Shown here piece after piece: positions 53,084 through 63,400 of a stretch of DNA of 64,000 bases. The notes under the pieces were generated by a model that ran no database searches, had not been told where the DNA came from, and saw nothing but the letters and a program-made list of their open reading frames with translations. The stretch is taken from NCBI RefSeq assembly GCF_019720915.1, contig NZ_JAHKSI010000001.1, positions 1,240,001 to 1,304,000 of the forward strand, read 5' to 3'. This stretch comes from Alkalihalobacillus sp. TS-13. GTDB taxonomy: Bacteria > Bacillota > Bacilli > Bacillales > Fictibacillaceae. Position 1 is the stretch's first letter, and the number at the start of each line of letters is the position of its first letter. A program made the translations under genes and the position numbers.

Positions 53084-53172
53084 ATGAATCGCCTCCTTAA
53101 AAGCCGAAGTACCCTATATAAATATAGTTTAAACAAATCACTTGAGTACAGGAACATTTGTTCTCTAAGTGA

Positions 53173-53370
<198 letters not shown>

Positions 53371-53375
53371 GAAAA

Positions 53376-53410
53376 TGGGCACATCCTACTTCGGATATGC
53401 CTCTTTTTAA
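53376..53410 (+). terminator. Terminator after the small HTH gene
   Basis: GGGCACATCC pairs with GGATATGCCT around a six-base loop, followed by CTTTTT. Confidence 0.85.
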
Positions 53411-53614
53411 ATGGAAATAAATATTGTTTTAGATACATTAATTTGACGATATTTGTTATTAAGTAGGGTAATGGAAGATGTTTTTCAAGAAATAGACGGT
53501 TCATCTTGGATCCGTGACTAATATTATAATGAAAAGTAATTATTAGAACCCTGAATAAAATCAGATAGTTATTTATACATATAATTAACATTGAATTTTT
53601 TGGGGGCTCATATT

Positions 53615-54520
53615 GTGTATATTTTTGATCAAGGGCAATTCCTTAATGAGGATAAGGGCTTGGTTAGTGTACGAAATAAAGGATTAAATTATGGATTGGG
53701 TTGTTTTGAAGGAATAAGGGCTTTTTGGAATGAAAAGCAAAAACAACTTTTTGTTTTTCGACTTATTGATCACTATAAACGGTTCCAAGAGTCTGGCTCT
53801 TCGCTGCTTCTAAATATCCCTTATACTCAGATGCAATTAGTAATTTGGACAATACAATTATTAAAAATAAACAATATCCGGGAAGATGTTTACATCCGTC
53901 CTATTTGTATTAATGGAGAAAATATGCTACGCCCTGAATTGGCAGGTCCTTTTAATCGTGTAATGATTTATTGTACTCTTTTAAAAGATTACATTGCGAA
54001 ACCAGCTTTAAACGTAAGTGTCTCTTCCTGGACACGGATGGGCAGTAATATGATCCCCCCTCAAGCAAAATCTACAGGTGGTTATTTAAATTCAGCCTTA
54101 GCGTCTACAGAAGCTAGGTTAAATGGCTACGATGAAGCTATTTTTCTTACAAAGGAAGGAAATGTAAGTGAAGGGGCAGGAGAGAACATTTTTATCATCA
54201 AAAATAATCAATTGATAACCCCACCTATATCAGATGATATTCTACCAGGAATTACTCGAGATACCGTCATGCAATTAGCTAAACACGAATTGCGGTTACC
54301 TGTTTTTGAAAAGAGCCTAGCGAGAACTGAGCTATATTCAGCCGATGAAGTTTTTTTTACAGGTACGGCTATCGGAATAAAGCCTATCATACAAATAGAC
54401 CGAAGAATCATTGGAATAGGACAAGAGGGACTGATTACAAGAGAAATTCGATCTATATATGAAAAAATTGTTAGAGGAGACAATGTGAAATATTTAAACT
54501 ATTGTACGCCAGTGTATTAA
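53615..54520 (+). CDS. Class IV aminotransferase (branched-chain aminotransferase-like, short type)
   Basis: The start is GTG 53615 with GGGGG eight bases upstream, giving 301 residues. The protein has N-Y-G-L-G-C-F-E-G-I-R-A-F near residue 30, V-Y-I-R-P-I near 95, the PLP lysine in P-Q-A-K-S-T-G-G-Y near 152, and V-S-E-G-A-G-E-N-I-F near 188. It is far from the long ilvE product in the same window in length and sequence. Its DNA is clearly AT-richer than the genes before it, pointing to separate ancestry. The substrate could be a branched-chain or other amino acid; aminodeoxychorismate lyase and D-amino acid aminotransferase share the fold. Confidence 0.82.
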   Translation: MYIFDQGQFLNEDKGLVSVRNKGLNYGLGCFEGIRAFWNEKQKQLFVFRLIDHYKRFQESGSSLLLNIPYTQMQLVIWTIQLLKINNIREDVYIRPICINGENMLRPELAGPFNRVMIYCTLLKDYIAKPALNVSVSSWTRMGSNMIPPQAKSTGGYLNSALASTEARLNGYDEAIFLTKEGNVSEGAGENIFIIKNNQLITPPISDDILPGITRDTVMQLAKHELRLPVFEKSLARTELYSADEVFFTGTAIGIKPIIQIDRRIIGIGQEGLITREIRSIYEKIVRGDNVKYLNYCTPVY

Positions 54521-54711
54521 AAAAAATGAAACTAACCGCATGCTTAAGAATACTTTTTTATCATGTTTTGAGCAGCTGACCGTACGGGTTAATAATTAAA
54601 TCATACAAATTTAAGGTAGATAAATATATGTATAATATTTTCCATTTGGAATTAACTTCAACACTGTAAATTATGTATACACTTTTTCTTCATCACAAAT
54701 GGATATGTACA

Positions 54712-54880
54712 CACTTTTGGTTCAACGTACATAATAAGAGGAAAAACTAATGACATAATTGTATTGTCTTTATAAACCACAAGAAATACATATTCTTTAA
54801 TATAAGACAACACTTTCATGTCAAATTTACTTGACTTGAAAGTGTTGTTTTTTTTGGAAAGTGAAGACAAAGAGTTGTTT
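54712..54880. repeat. AT-rich hairpin repeat family 3, copy 1
   Basis: This segment shares with 59492-59640 the order TTCAACGTAC, TTGTCTTT, TAAACC, ACAACACTTT-ATGTCAAATTTA hairpin, AAGTGTTGT, and GAAGACAAAGAGT. The hairpin at 54807-54856 (ACACTTTCATGTCA against TGACTTGAAAGTGT) is followed by nine T and may act as a terminator for the aminotransferase gene 290 bases upstream. The rest of 54521-55179 has no gene I can support. Confidence 0.75.
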
Positions 54881-55179
54881 ATATAATAACTCGTTCCTTT
54901 AATAAAGAACATTGGTTGAATCAGGAAAAAATTGGCTTTGAAAATGCTTATCTTAAAACATGCTTGTCACTTTAAACTTTATTTTGCACTTTTTTAAGGC
55001 GCTATTTTGCACTGTAAATAAATATATATAGCCTAATTTCCTCTTCTTTTAAAAGAGAAATTAGGCTTATGATTTTCTACAATCGCGCCATATAATTAAG
55101 TTCAATGCTAATCCAGCAAAGGACAACTTTATGTGGAATAAATAGTGGTAGACATCTAAAAGAAGTACATTTCCAACTC

Positions 55180-55617
55180 TTATTCGGCTCTATTCCCCAT
55201 AGCAATGGAAATACGATTCAAGCTATTAATTTGGATAATAATTAGAATCAAGTCTACATAATCTTTTTCTCCGTAATATTCCCTTACTTTATTGTACAAT
55301 TTTTCTGGGACACGTTTATCTGAAACTAAAGTGACGTGTTCAGTTAACTCTAAAGCGACTTTTTCTTCCGGTGTATAAAAATCACACTCTTCCCATGCAT
55401 TTAAACAGTAAATACGTTGTTCTGTTTCTCCCATTTTACGTGCATCATTTGTATGTGCATTAATACAGAATGCACAACCATTTAGTTGAGATGCCCTAAT
55501 TTTAATTAACTCTCTTGTTGTCCTGTTAATTTTTGTTTTTTTTGTGTACTTCTCCATCTCCATCATAATCCCTAAGCCATCAGGGGCAACATCATAATAT
55601 GCAATACGTTGAGTCAT
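55180..55617 (-). CDS. Carboxymuconolactone decarboxylase/AhpD-like protein
   Basis: The 145-residue helical protein has the AhpD redox motif: N-G-C-A-F-C-I-N-A-H near residue 50, with the CxxC and the His four residues on, preceded by the E-L-I-K-I-R-A-S-Q helix. Members act as thiol peroxidase partners or small hydroperoxide reducers. GGAGGAA precedes the ATG. It is divergent from an Rrf2 regulator, with a common 198-base region carrying an inverted repeat, so it is the likely target of that regulator. Confidence 0.88.
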   Translation of the reverse strand: MTQRIAYYDVAPDGLGIMMEMEKYTKKTKINRTTRELIKIRASQLNGCAFCINAHTNDARKMGETEQRIYCLNAWEECDFYTPEEKVALELTEHVTLVSDKRVPEKLYNKVREYYGEKDYVDLILIIIQINSLNRISIAMGNRAE

Positions 55618-55684
55618 AAAAATTCCTCCATATACTTTTAAAATGAATTTCAGTCACTAATTAAAGACTATATCAATCGTCGAT

Positions 55685-55712
55685 TTGTATTGTCTACAAT
55701 ATATGATATAAT
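55685..55712 (+). promoter_or_regulatory. Candidate promoter and operator of the Rrf2 gene
   Basis: TTGTAT and TATAAT (55707-55712) are 16 bases apart. Between them lies a perfect inverted repeat ATTGT-CT-ACAAT (55689-55700), well placed to be bound by the Rrf2 protein for autorepression and control of the divergent AhpD-like gene. Confidence 0.5.
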
Positions 55713-55815
55713 TATCTTTGTCAAATAAATGGAATTAACCAAAAGATTTGACTAGAACTCTAAATGCTCCTAAGATACAATTTTATAATCCATAATCAAA
55801 AGTTGGTGAGTTTAT

Positions 55816-56307
55816 ATGCAATATAGTGTCGGAGTTGAATATGCTTTACATTGTCTGGTTTATTTAATTGATGTTCCTTCCAGGCAAAGTGTTGGGATAA
55901 AGGATTTGGCAGAATTCCAAGGACTTTCTGAGACATTTCTTTCAAAAGTTTTCGGTAAATTATCTAAGGCTGGTATTGTACGTTCTGTCCCCGGTGTAAA
56001 GGGAGGATATAGGTTATCTAAGTCCCCAGAAGATATTTCCTTTTGGGATGTAGTTGAAGCAGTTGAAGGTCCTAAGCCTATTTTTCAATGTAAAAATATT
56101 AAAGATAATGGTTATTTGTATAGAGAAAACTGTTGTTCAGCTCCCTCCTCTTGTACCATCAATTTAGTTATGCTCTCTGCGGAAGAAAAAATGCGTGATT
56201 ATTTGCGTAGTAAAACACTTTCATGGTTAAATGAAGAGCTTGATCGTGTCTTACCTAAACAAATTCGTGAAGATACTCATAAATATTTTTCGAAGAGTAA
56301 CATATAA
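55816..56307 (+). CDS. Rrf2-family transcriptional regulator
   Basis: The 163-residue protein has the Rrf2 winged helix at its N-terminus (Y-A-L-H-C-L-V-Y-L, then L-S-E-T-F-L-S-K-V-F-G-K-L, then the wing V-K-G-G-Y-R-L-S) and four cysteines in the Q-C-K-N-I / N-C-C-S-A / S-C-T-I-N region near residues 93-115. That spacing suggests an iron-sulfur cluster or thiol switch, as in NsrR, IscR or CymR relatives. It is followed by a strong terminator and by the cystine transporter gene. B. subtilis CymR also controls cystine uptake, so a sulfur or redox signal is plausible. Confidence 0.88.
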   Translation: MQYSVGVEYALHCLVYLIDVPSRQSVGIKDLAEFQGLSETFLSKVFGKLSKAGIVRSVPGVKGGYRLSKSPEDISFWDVVEAVEGPKPIFQCKNIKDNGYLYRENCCSAPSSCTINLVMLSAEEKMRDYLRSKTLSWLNEELDRVLPKQIREDTHKYFSKSNI

Positions 56308-56308
56308 A

Positions 56309-56352
56309 ACAAACCTCTCTTAATTAAATGGAATTAAGAGAGGTTTTTTCTT
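56309..56352 (+). terminator. Terminator after the Rrf2 gene
   Basis: AACCTCTCTTAATT pairs perfectly with AATTAAGAGAGGTT, followed by six T. Confidence 0.93.
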
Positions 56353-56432
56353 AGTTCAAGGAAACGTAAATTATAGGAATACCCGTATTGAAATTTCGTA
56401 AAATAGATTGATAAACGAAAAGGGGGAAGAAG

Positions 56433-57815
56433 ATGAACACATTTCTTATCTTTGTAAATGCCGCGGTATTATTATTGCTTATGTTTGGTTTGTTCTTAAT
56501 GCAAAAGAAGCATGTATCTTTTTCGAAACGCGTATTCTCAGGCTTAGGTTTAGGTATTATTTTCGGATATATTATTCATGTAATCTATGGAACTGGGCAT
56601 GAAGTTACTGTCGGAACAATTGATTGGTTTAGCATTGTTGGCAGTGGTTATGTAAAACTATTGCAAATGGTTGTAATGCCGCTGATATTCATTTCAATTG
56701 TCGGAGCGTTTACGAAATTAAAATTGACTAAAAATATCGGGAAAATTAGTTTCCTTGTCATTGGAATACTACTTGGAACGACTGCTATTTCGGCAGCAAT
56801 TGGAGTTGGTTCCGCGTTAGGATTTGGACTTGATGGCATAGAGTTAACTTCTGGTGATGCAGAAAATGCTCGAAATGAGCAATTACAGGAACGTGTTGTA
56901 ACTGTAGAAAATATGACGATTCCTCAACAAATCCTTGAGTTAATTCCAAGTAATCCATTTCTAGATTTAACAGGTGCTCGTGCAACCTCTACAATTGCAG
57001 TTGTCATTTTTGCCGCAATTGTCGGGATAGGCTACCTTGGAGTGAGACGAAAAGACCCTGAGCATGCAGAATTTTTCGCGAAAATTATCGATAGTTTATA
57101 CACTGTGATCATGAGAGTTGTAACGTTAATTCTCCGGCTCACACCATATGGTATCCTAGCAATTATTACAAAAGTTGCTGCTACAAGTGATTATGATGCG
57201 ATCATAAAATTAGGCAAGTTTGTTGTGGCTTCTTATGTGGCATTAATTTTGGTGTTTATTATTCATTTACTGTTGTTATCATTTGCAAAACTAAACCCTG
57301 TAAATTATGTAAAAAAAGGGCTGCCAACTTTAACATTTGCCTTTACGTCACGTACAAGTGCCGGAACACTACCGATGACAATTAAGACACAAACAAAGGA
57401 TTTTGGTGTGTCGGAAGGGATTGCAAACTTTGCTGGTTCCTTTGGACTTTCAATTGGTCAAAATGGATGTGCTGGTGTTTATCCGGCAATGTTAGCCGTT
57501 ATGGTAGCTCCAGCCGCCGGTGTTGATCCTACAAGTCCATCATTTCTTATTTCTCTAATTTTGGTAGTGGCAATCAGTTCATTCGGTGTCGCAGGTGTCG
57601 GGGGAGGAGCAACCTTTGCAGCTCTCATCGTACTATCCGTCATGAATCTTCCAATTGCGATTGTTGGGCTGTTAATCTCAGTTGAACCTCTTATCGACAT
57701 GGGCCGTACTGCTGTAAACGTCAGTGGAGCAATGACATCTGGTGTCCTAACAAGCAGAGCCACAGGTGAATTTGAACACGAAGTTTACCAGCAGCAAAAT
57801 GTTGTAGAAGTGTAA
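56433..57815 (+). CDS. tcyP: L-cystine symporter TcyP (dicarboxylate/amino acid:cation symporter family)
   Basis: The 460-residue membrane protein lines up along its whole length with B. subtilis TcyP, from M-N-T-F-L at the start and the Q-K-K-H-V-S-F-S-K-R-V-F loop near residue 26, to GSGYVKLLQMVVMPL near 72. The substrate-site lines F-A-F-T-S-R-T-S-A-G-T-L-P near 305 and S-I-G-Q-N-G-C-A-G near 342 are present, as is the late E-P-L-I-D-M-G-R-T-A-V-N-V-S-G. It imports L-cystine with Na+ or H+. A short inverted repeat AATAC-CC-GTATT lies at 56378-56389, 43 bases before the ATG, and could be an operator. Confidence 0.93.
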   Translation: MNTFLIFVNAAVLLLLMFGLFLMQKKHVSFSKRVFSGLGLGIIFGYIIHVIYGTGHEVTVGTIDWFSIVGSGYVKLLQMVVMPLIFISIVGAFTKLKLTKNIGKISFLVIGILLGTTAISAAIGVGSALGFGLDGIELTSGDAENARNEQLQERVVTVENMTIPQQILELIPSNPFLDLTGARATSTIAVVIFAAIVGIGYLGVRRKDPEHAEFFAKIIDSLYTVIMRVVTLILRLTPYGILAIITKVAATSDYDAIIKLGKFVVASYVALILVFIIHLLLLSFAKLNPVNYVKKGLPTLTFAFTSRTSAGTLPMTIKTQTKDFGVSEGIANFAGSFGLSIGQNGCAGVYPAMLAVMVAPAAGVDPTSPSFLISLILVVAISSFGVAGVGGGATFAALIVLSVMNLPIAIVGLLISVEPLIDMGRTAVNVSGAMTSGVLTSRATGEFEHEVYQQQNVVEV

Positions 57816-57951
57816 ATTAAATTGGTAACAGTGCTCAAATGTTAGTACCTGACCCCATACATTTTTTAAAAAACTCGCTCAAGTTGACAAACCAGTTAAA
57901 CCATAAATGCTCCGAGTGTATTACCTGTGGTAGAGCCATGCTTAGAGAAAA

Positions 57952-57988
57952 AAGAATCCCAAGTGAAAAGCACTTGGGATTCTTTTTA
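57952..57988. terminator. Stable hairpin, terminator-like
   Basis: AGAATCCCAAGTG pairs with CACTTGGGATTCT and five T follow. It lies 137 bases behind tcyP and probably ends its transcript. The remaining gap to 58208 contains a Cys-rich 60-codon frame without a ribosome site, which I do not consider a gene, and no other feature. Confidence 0.75.
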
Positions 57989-58208
57989 GTTGCATTAGCG
58001 ATTTTGTGTATATCCAACTAATAAGGTGATCCAGTAGCCTAAGGCAATTAAAAATTAGTCCCTAATGTGGATTTAAAACAAAGTGAAACCCTTTAAATAG
58101 GAGTTTTTCTTATTAAGCAATCGGGCACTTTTTAATCCATATTCTAGAATAAGGAAGAAAAGATAGTTCACCTATTGTAAAATCAACTATGTTAAGGAGG
58201 AATAATAC

Positions 58209-58777
58209 ATCAATAAAATCGCAATTGTCATTGGAAGTACCCGGCCAGGTCGAATTGGTGAATCCGTTGCCCGATGGGTATTTGAAATTGCAACGAAGCG
58301 CAATGATGCAGAGTTCGAACTGGTAGACATTGCAGATTATAATTTACCTTTGTTAGATGAACCGATGCCTGCGGTTTCAGGGCAATACTCGAAGGAACAT
58401 ACGAAAAAATGGTCAAAATAGCTTCTTTTGATGGTTTCATCTTTGTTACGCCTGAGTATAACCATGCAACTTCTGGTGCTCTTAAGAATGCTTTAGATTA
58501 CTTGTATAATGAGTGGAACGATAAGGCTGCAGGATTTGTTGGATACGGTGGAAATGGTGGTACAAGAGCTGTAGAGAACCTTAGGCTTATTATGGGAGAG
58601 CTGAAAGTTGCTGACGTACGTACTCAAGTCGCACTTTCACTCTTTAATGATTTTGAAAATTTCAAAGAACTGAAACCTGCTCAACATCAAGAAAAAACTG
58701 TAAATGAAGTGATTGATCAAGTTATAGCATGGAGCGGTGCATTGAAGACTTTGCGGACAGATAAAAGCAATTCCTAA
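58209..58777 (+). pseudogene. Broken NADPH-dependent FMN reductase gene
   Basis: A perfect AAGGAGG site (58195-58201) is followed at the right distance by ATC instead of a usable start codon, then by I-N-K-I-A-I-V-I-G-S-T-R-P-G-R, the flavin phosphate loop of NADPH-dependent FMN reductases. The frame stops at TAG 58419 after W-S-K; the other frame continues I-A-S-F-D-G-F-I-F-V-T-P-E-Y-N-H to 58777. Adding one A to the AAAA run at 58415-58418 would join both parts without loss. Two independent lesions (start and frameshift) indicate a pseudogene, unless both are sequence errors. The complete product would have about 189 residues. Confidence 0.85.
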
Positions 58778-58840
58778 TACAAATAGAAAATGACAAGATT
58801 TGATGACACCGTTAAAGGATAGATATAGGAAAATCAAAAT

Positions 58841-58868
58841 GGCTCGCACTTTTTCAGTGCGAGCCTTT
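58841..58868 (+). terminator. Hairpin after the broken reductase gene
   Basis: GGCTCGCACT pairs perfectly with AGTGCGAGCC around TTTTC; the T-run behind it is short. Confidence 0.7.
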
Positions 58869-59078
58869 AATCTATTTAAGGAGTTATACGTTCAAACTGT
58901 TTACATTCACCTGTCCGAGAATTGTAAGAAAACGACTTCAAAATGAGATTATAGGTTGTATTACGAATCGTTATGAAATAAAACATATTCAGTTTACTTT
59001 ATTCCCAATTATTTTTAGTCATACATAATTTATTAACCCCATAAAATGATATATCTTGTTTATATGGGGAGTGTCAGG

Positions 59079-59459
59079 ATGGGTGAATATCAAGTAACAG
59101 AAGCAATGCTTGAAAAGTTTTATAGGCTTAATCAAAAGAAAAAGGAAATTGAATCTGCTATGAAGGAAATGAAAAAGCAATTCCATAATTACTTTGATGA
59201 GACGGTAGGCGAAAATGTTAAAGGGCAAGTAACAGTTGGGGATTACATATTACAAAGGCAAGTTAGAGCAATTGAGAAATTTAATGAAGCGAAGACGGTA
59301 GAGAAATTAGAGGAACTAAAATTAGAAGATTTAATGGTGAAAAAACCGGATATTGACAAAATGAAAGCAGCGATTAACCTCGGTATTTTAAAGGAAAATG
59401 ACTTAGAAGATTGTCGGGTTATCAATATTTCTCCAGCTATCTCAGTAAAAACTAAATGA
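59079..59459 (+). CDS. Hypothetical protein with coiled-coil start
   Basis: From ATG 59079 (GGGGAG about six bases upstream) the product has 126 residues. The first ~45 are Lys/Glu-rich and helical (L-N-Q-K-K-K-E-I-E-S-A-M-K-E-M-K-K-Q), followed by a T-V-G-D-Y-I-L-Q-R-Q-V-R stretch and a further helix. It resembles small phage-encoded or mobile-DNA-encoded proteins found in Bacilli, but I do not recognise a named family. It lies in the AT-rich decayed segment and is followed by a family 3 repeat. Confidence 0.6.
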   Translation: MGEYQVTEAMLEKFYRLNQKKKEIESAMKEMKKQFHNYFDETVGENVKGQVTVGDYILQRQVRAIEKFNEAKTVEKLEELKLEDLMVKKPDIDKMKAAINLGILKENDLEDCRVINISPAISVKTK

Positions 59460-59491
59460 ACAATTGAATGATAATTCATGATACTAGGAGT

Positions 59492-59640
59492 TACTTTTGC
59501 TTCAACGTACAGACATAAATCTGTTGTCTTTCTAAACCGCTCAAAATACAATTTATTTAATTCAAAACAACACTTTTATGTCAAATTTATTCGACATAAA
59601 AGTGTTGTCTTTTTTAGATAATGAAGACAAAGAGTAGTCT
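59492..59640. repeat. AT-rich hairpin repeat family 3, copy 2
   Basis: Partner of 54712-54880. The hairpin at about 59562-59605 (AACACTTTTATGTC against GACATAAAAGTGTT) is perfect and followed by CTTTTTT. It sits behind the 126-residue hypothetical gene, just as copy 1 follows the aminotransferase gene. Confidence 0.75.
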
Positions 59641-59873
59641 TTGTATTAATAATACCAGTGGAATAAAATGATAGTAAAATGCATTTCATTTAGAAAAATT
59701 TTAAATATATGTTCATTTTTTATCAAACTTTGCAATAATTGAAGATCAATCAAGAGGTTTGCAGCATTTCCTTTATTCAGCAATCGGGGGCTTTTCTGTA
59801 ATAAAGCTAATGTAGATCAATCTGAATACGATCTTCAATGGGCTCTTTTCTGAAATGGGGTTGAAGTAAGAGA

Positions 59874-60192
59874 ATGAATAATAAAAAAGGACATTCAAAA
59901 ACAGTTTTATAAGCAGCTATACGATGATTATTGCAGAGGATATTCATTTCTTCGATATTTGGGGCTTATTTATATTACTGGAATTGATACACTTCCTAAG
60001 ATACAACAAAAAGATAAATGGGATAAAAATGAATTTGATAGAAAAAGAGAAATACTAAATAAGATAAAAACGAAGATTATAAAAGAAGCAAAGCGATTGT
60101 TGTCATTCTTTCAAAAAGGACTATTTAAAAAAGTTAAGGAAAAGATTATAGTGATTATCGAAGAGAAGAAGATAAAATGGAACAAAGAGTAA
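59874..60192 (+). pseudogene. Frameshifted small gene of unknown function
   Basis: An ATG at 59874 opens M-N-N-K-K and soon hits a stop. Removing one G at 59888-59889 joins it to a frame open to TAA 60192, reading D-I-Q-K-Q-F-Y-K-Q-L-Y-D-D-Y then a W- and K-rich helical part. The joined product would have about 105 residues with a very basic C-terminal half. Only the later part is open as it stands, from a TTG at 59959 without a ribosome site. No family is recognised. The rest of 59641-60405 contains a weak CATCTT/AAGATG hairpin with seven T at about 60247-60283 and nothing else. Confidence 0.4.
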
Positions 60193-60405
60193 ATTGTATG
60201 TTGTGCTAACTGGTGCATTTATACAATAAGGATTTGCAATCATCTTCAACAAACGGCTAATCTTCAAGATGGCTTTTTTTATCAATTAAGAATGTGTCAA
60301 ATAACTAACCTCTCGACAACACTCTTTTTGTGTTGATTGAAATTAATCCAATCCCTTCATTATGTTACAATCTTTATATCATTTTTCCCCGGAAGGAGAG
60401 CGGTT

Positions 60406-63400
60406 GTGGATATTAACTTGACTCACAAAAGAATTAAAGAATTGTGCGGAACAGTCTCCTTCAAAAGGGGGGACGTTTTCTTTCGAAATAACAAAGTAAC
60501 GATTAATCAAAATAATGCTGAGAGCTGTGAAGCAACTGTGTCGGCAGCGGAAGATTTTTTTGTAACGATAAAGAAAGATACAGAAAGCAGCTTTAAAATA
60601 ACCTGCAGTTGTCCAAAGCTTGCTTCCTTTGATAAAGAATGCCAGCATGTAGCGGCTGTGCTGCTAGCGATTTATGAACAGCAGCAGAGTGGATCACCGC
60701 AAGTTAATGATTTTGAAGAGCATGCAGCTGTGATGGAAAATACACTTGCAAATGGGTTGCTGACGCTTTTCAACGATGAGCCTGTAAGGTCAAGCGGACA
60801 TCAGCTTCATTTTGAGAACAGGGAAGTGCTTCAATCAGAATTTACATGCCTACCAGTTCATTTAGGTAAAGGCCAATATCTGTTTGCCTTAAAATTAAAA
60901 ATTGGACCTATACCTGTGCTTGATATCCGTCAGTTTCTCCAGTCAGTAAAAGTAGGGAAACCCAGCCTATTATCCCTATCATTTACCTATGCACCCAACC
61001 TACACTGCTTTACACCCGAATCTGATGCTGTCCTCCAGCAGCTGATTCAAGTAGTACATGATGAATCCGTTTATATAAATGCTTTAAAGGATGATTATGA
61101 CTACTCTGCAAGCAAAGATATGCTTTTGATTCCTCCAACATCCTGGGAAAGGCTAAAGCCTGCACTGGCACATGCAGAAAAAGTGAAGCTGCAGATAACC
61201 GGCAAAACATTTGATCAAATGGCGTTTTCGAATGATCATTTACCTTTAAGGTTCGAACTATCGGAAATAGAACGAAATTGTTATTTGAAGATCAATGGTC
61301 TTGACCGCCTGATTATATTAAATTCATATAGTTCAGTTCTATTTGGTGGAAAATTTATCACATTAAAAAAAGAGGATTGCCAGCGTTTGTATGACCTTAC
61401 TCAAATGCTGGAGACCGCCGGGAAAAATCAGATTCCGATTGCTCAGGAGCAAATGGAATTTCTCTTGGAAAAAGTAGCACCAGGCTTGAGAAAACTGGGA
61501 GATGTCCAAATTTCTGAAAATTTGGCACAAAGATTTATGAAAACACCTTTGGTTGCCAAATTATACTTGGATCGCTTGAGAAATCGTCTTTTGGCCGGTC
61601 TTGAATTTCACTATGAAAATATCGTAATTAATCCGCTCGAAAGAAGAGAACCACGTGGCGGAGCACGTATTATCAGAGATGTTGAAAAGGAGGATGAGAT
61701 TCTTCAGCTAATGGAGGAAACTTCATTTGCAAAGACGGATGGCGGCTATTTTTTGCAAAACGACCAGCTGGAATATGAGTTTCTTTATCATGTAGTTCCC
61801 AAGCTGCAAAAACGAGTACAAATATATGCGACAACTGCTGTCAGAAACCGTATATTCAGAGAAAATGCCAAACCGCAGATCCGGATAAAAATGAAAAAGG
61901 AACGTACAAATTGGTTGGAATTCAAGTTTGAAATGACGGGAATCTCTGATCAGGAAATCCGTGATATTTTGTTTGCGCTTGAAGAAAAGCGGAAATTCTA
62001 TCGTTTGAAAAACGGGGCGCTGCTATCATTGGAAGCAAGGGAGTTTGAGGAGATCCAAAGGTTCTTAAGAGCTGTTCCGGAGCAGGCTGAAGATCTGGAA
62101 AGCGGATTGAATATGCCGATTATACAGGGGCTTAAAATGCTGGATACAGTTAGTGATCAGGATACATTCAGACAGGAAGAATGTTTCCGCTCTTTTCTAA
62201 AAACTCTTGAGGATCCATCCAGCCTGCAGATACCAGTGCCGGAAAGTCTGGACCAGATACTACGTGATTACCAGAAACACGGTTATAGATGGCTGAAGAC
62301 ACTGGCCCATAATGGTTTTGGGGGCATATTAGCAGATGATATGGGGCTTGGCAAGACGCTGCAAAGTATTGCGTTCATACAATCTGAGTTGCCAAACATC
62401 CGCGAAAAGAAACGGCCATCCTTGATTGTGTGTCCATCATCCTTAACGTACAATTGGCTAAGTGAACTGATGAAGTTCACACCTGAGATACAGGCGGTTG
62501 TGTTCGACGGCAATCAAATTGAACGGTTGCAGCTTCAGAAAGAATTAGAAGGCATTGATGTCGTGATTACTTCATATCCATTGCTGCTTAAGGATATTAA
62601 ATGGTATGAGATGCAGGATTTTCACATTGTATTTTTTGACGAAGCACAGGCGTTTAAAAATCCAGTAACCCAGACAGCAAGGGCAGTAAAGAAGTTGAAG
62701 TCAAACCATCGTTTCGCGCTGACAGGTACACCTGTCGAAAACTCGCTTGAAGAACTGTGGTCCATTTTTCATGTCACCTTCCCGGAATTGTTCCAAGGCT
62801 TAAAGGATTTTAGCAATCTGACCAGAAAAACAATTGCAAGAAGGATCCGCCCATTCGTGCTGAGGAGACTTAAGGAGGACGTACTTTCCGAGCTTCCTGA
62901 AAAAATGGAATTGATTGATTCTGCTGAACTGCTGCCTGACCAGAAAAAGCTATATGCAGCTTATTTGGCAAAACTGAGGGAAGACACGTTAAAACATTTA
63001 AATAAAGATTCAATCCGGAAGAACCGAATTAAAATCCTTGCTGGTTTGACTCGCCTGCGGCAAATTTGTTGCCATCCAGCCTTGTTCGTGGATGGATATA
63101 AAGGCAGCTCCGCAAAATTTGAACAGCTCAAGAGAATTATAGAAGAATCAAGGCTATCAGCTAGAAGGGTGCTTATCTTTTCACAGTTTACAAAAATGCT
63201 GGATCTCATAGGAAGAGAGCTGGCACTTGAGGGATTGCCGTTTTTCTACTTGGATGGACAGACTCCTTCTGAGGAGAGGGTAGAGGTTTGCCGCCGCTTT
63301 AACGAAGGAGAAAGGAATTTCTTTCTGATTTCACTTAAGGCTGGCGGCACTGGATTAAATCTGACTGGAGCGGATACAGTCATCTTATATGATTTATGGT

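Noticed and set aside
54658-54912. 84-codon frame on the minus strand
   Set aside because: It spans the hairpin of repeat family 3 and has no ribosome site or recognisable product.
57839-58021. 60-codon frame with a CxxC-like pair
   Set aside because: It crosses the terminator-like hairpin behind tcyP and has no ribosome site.
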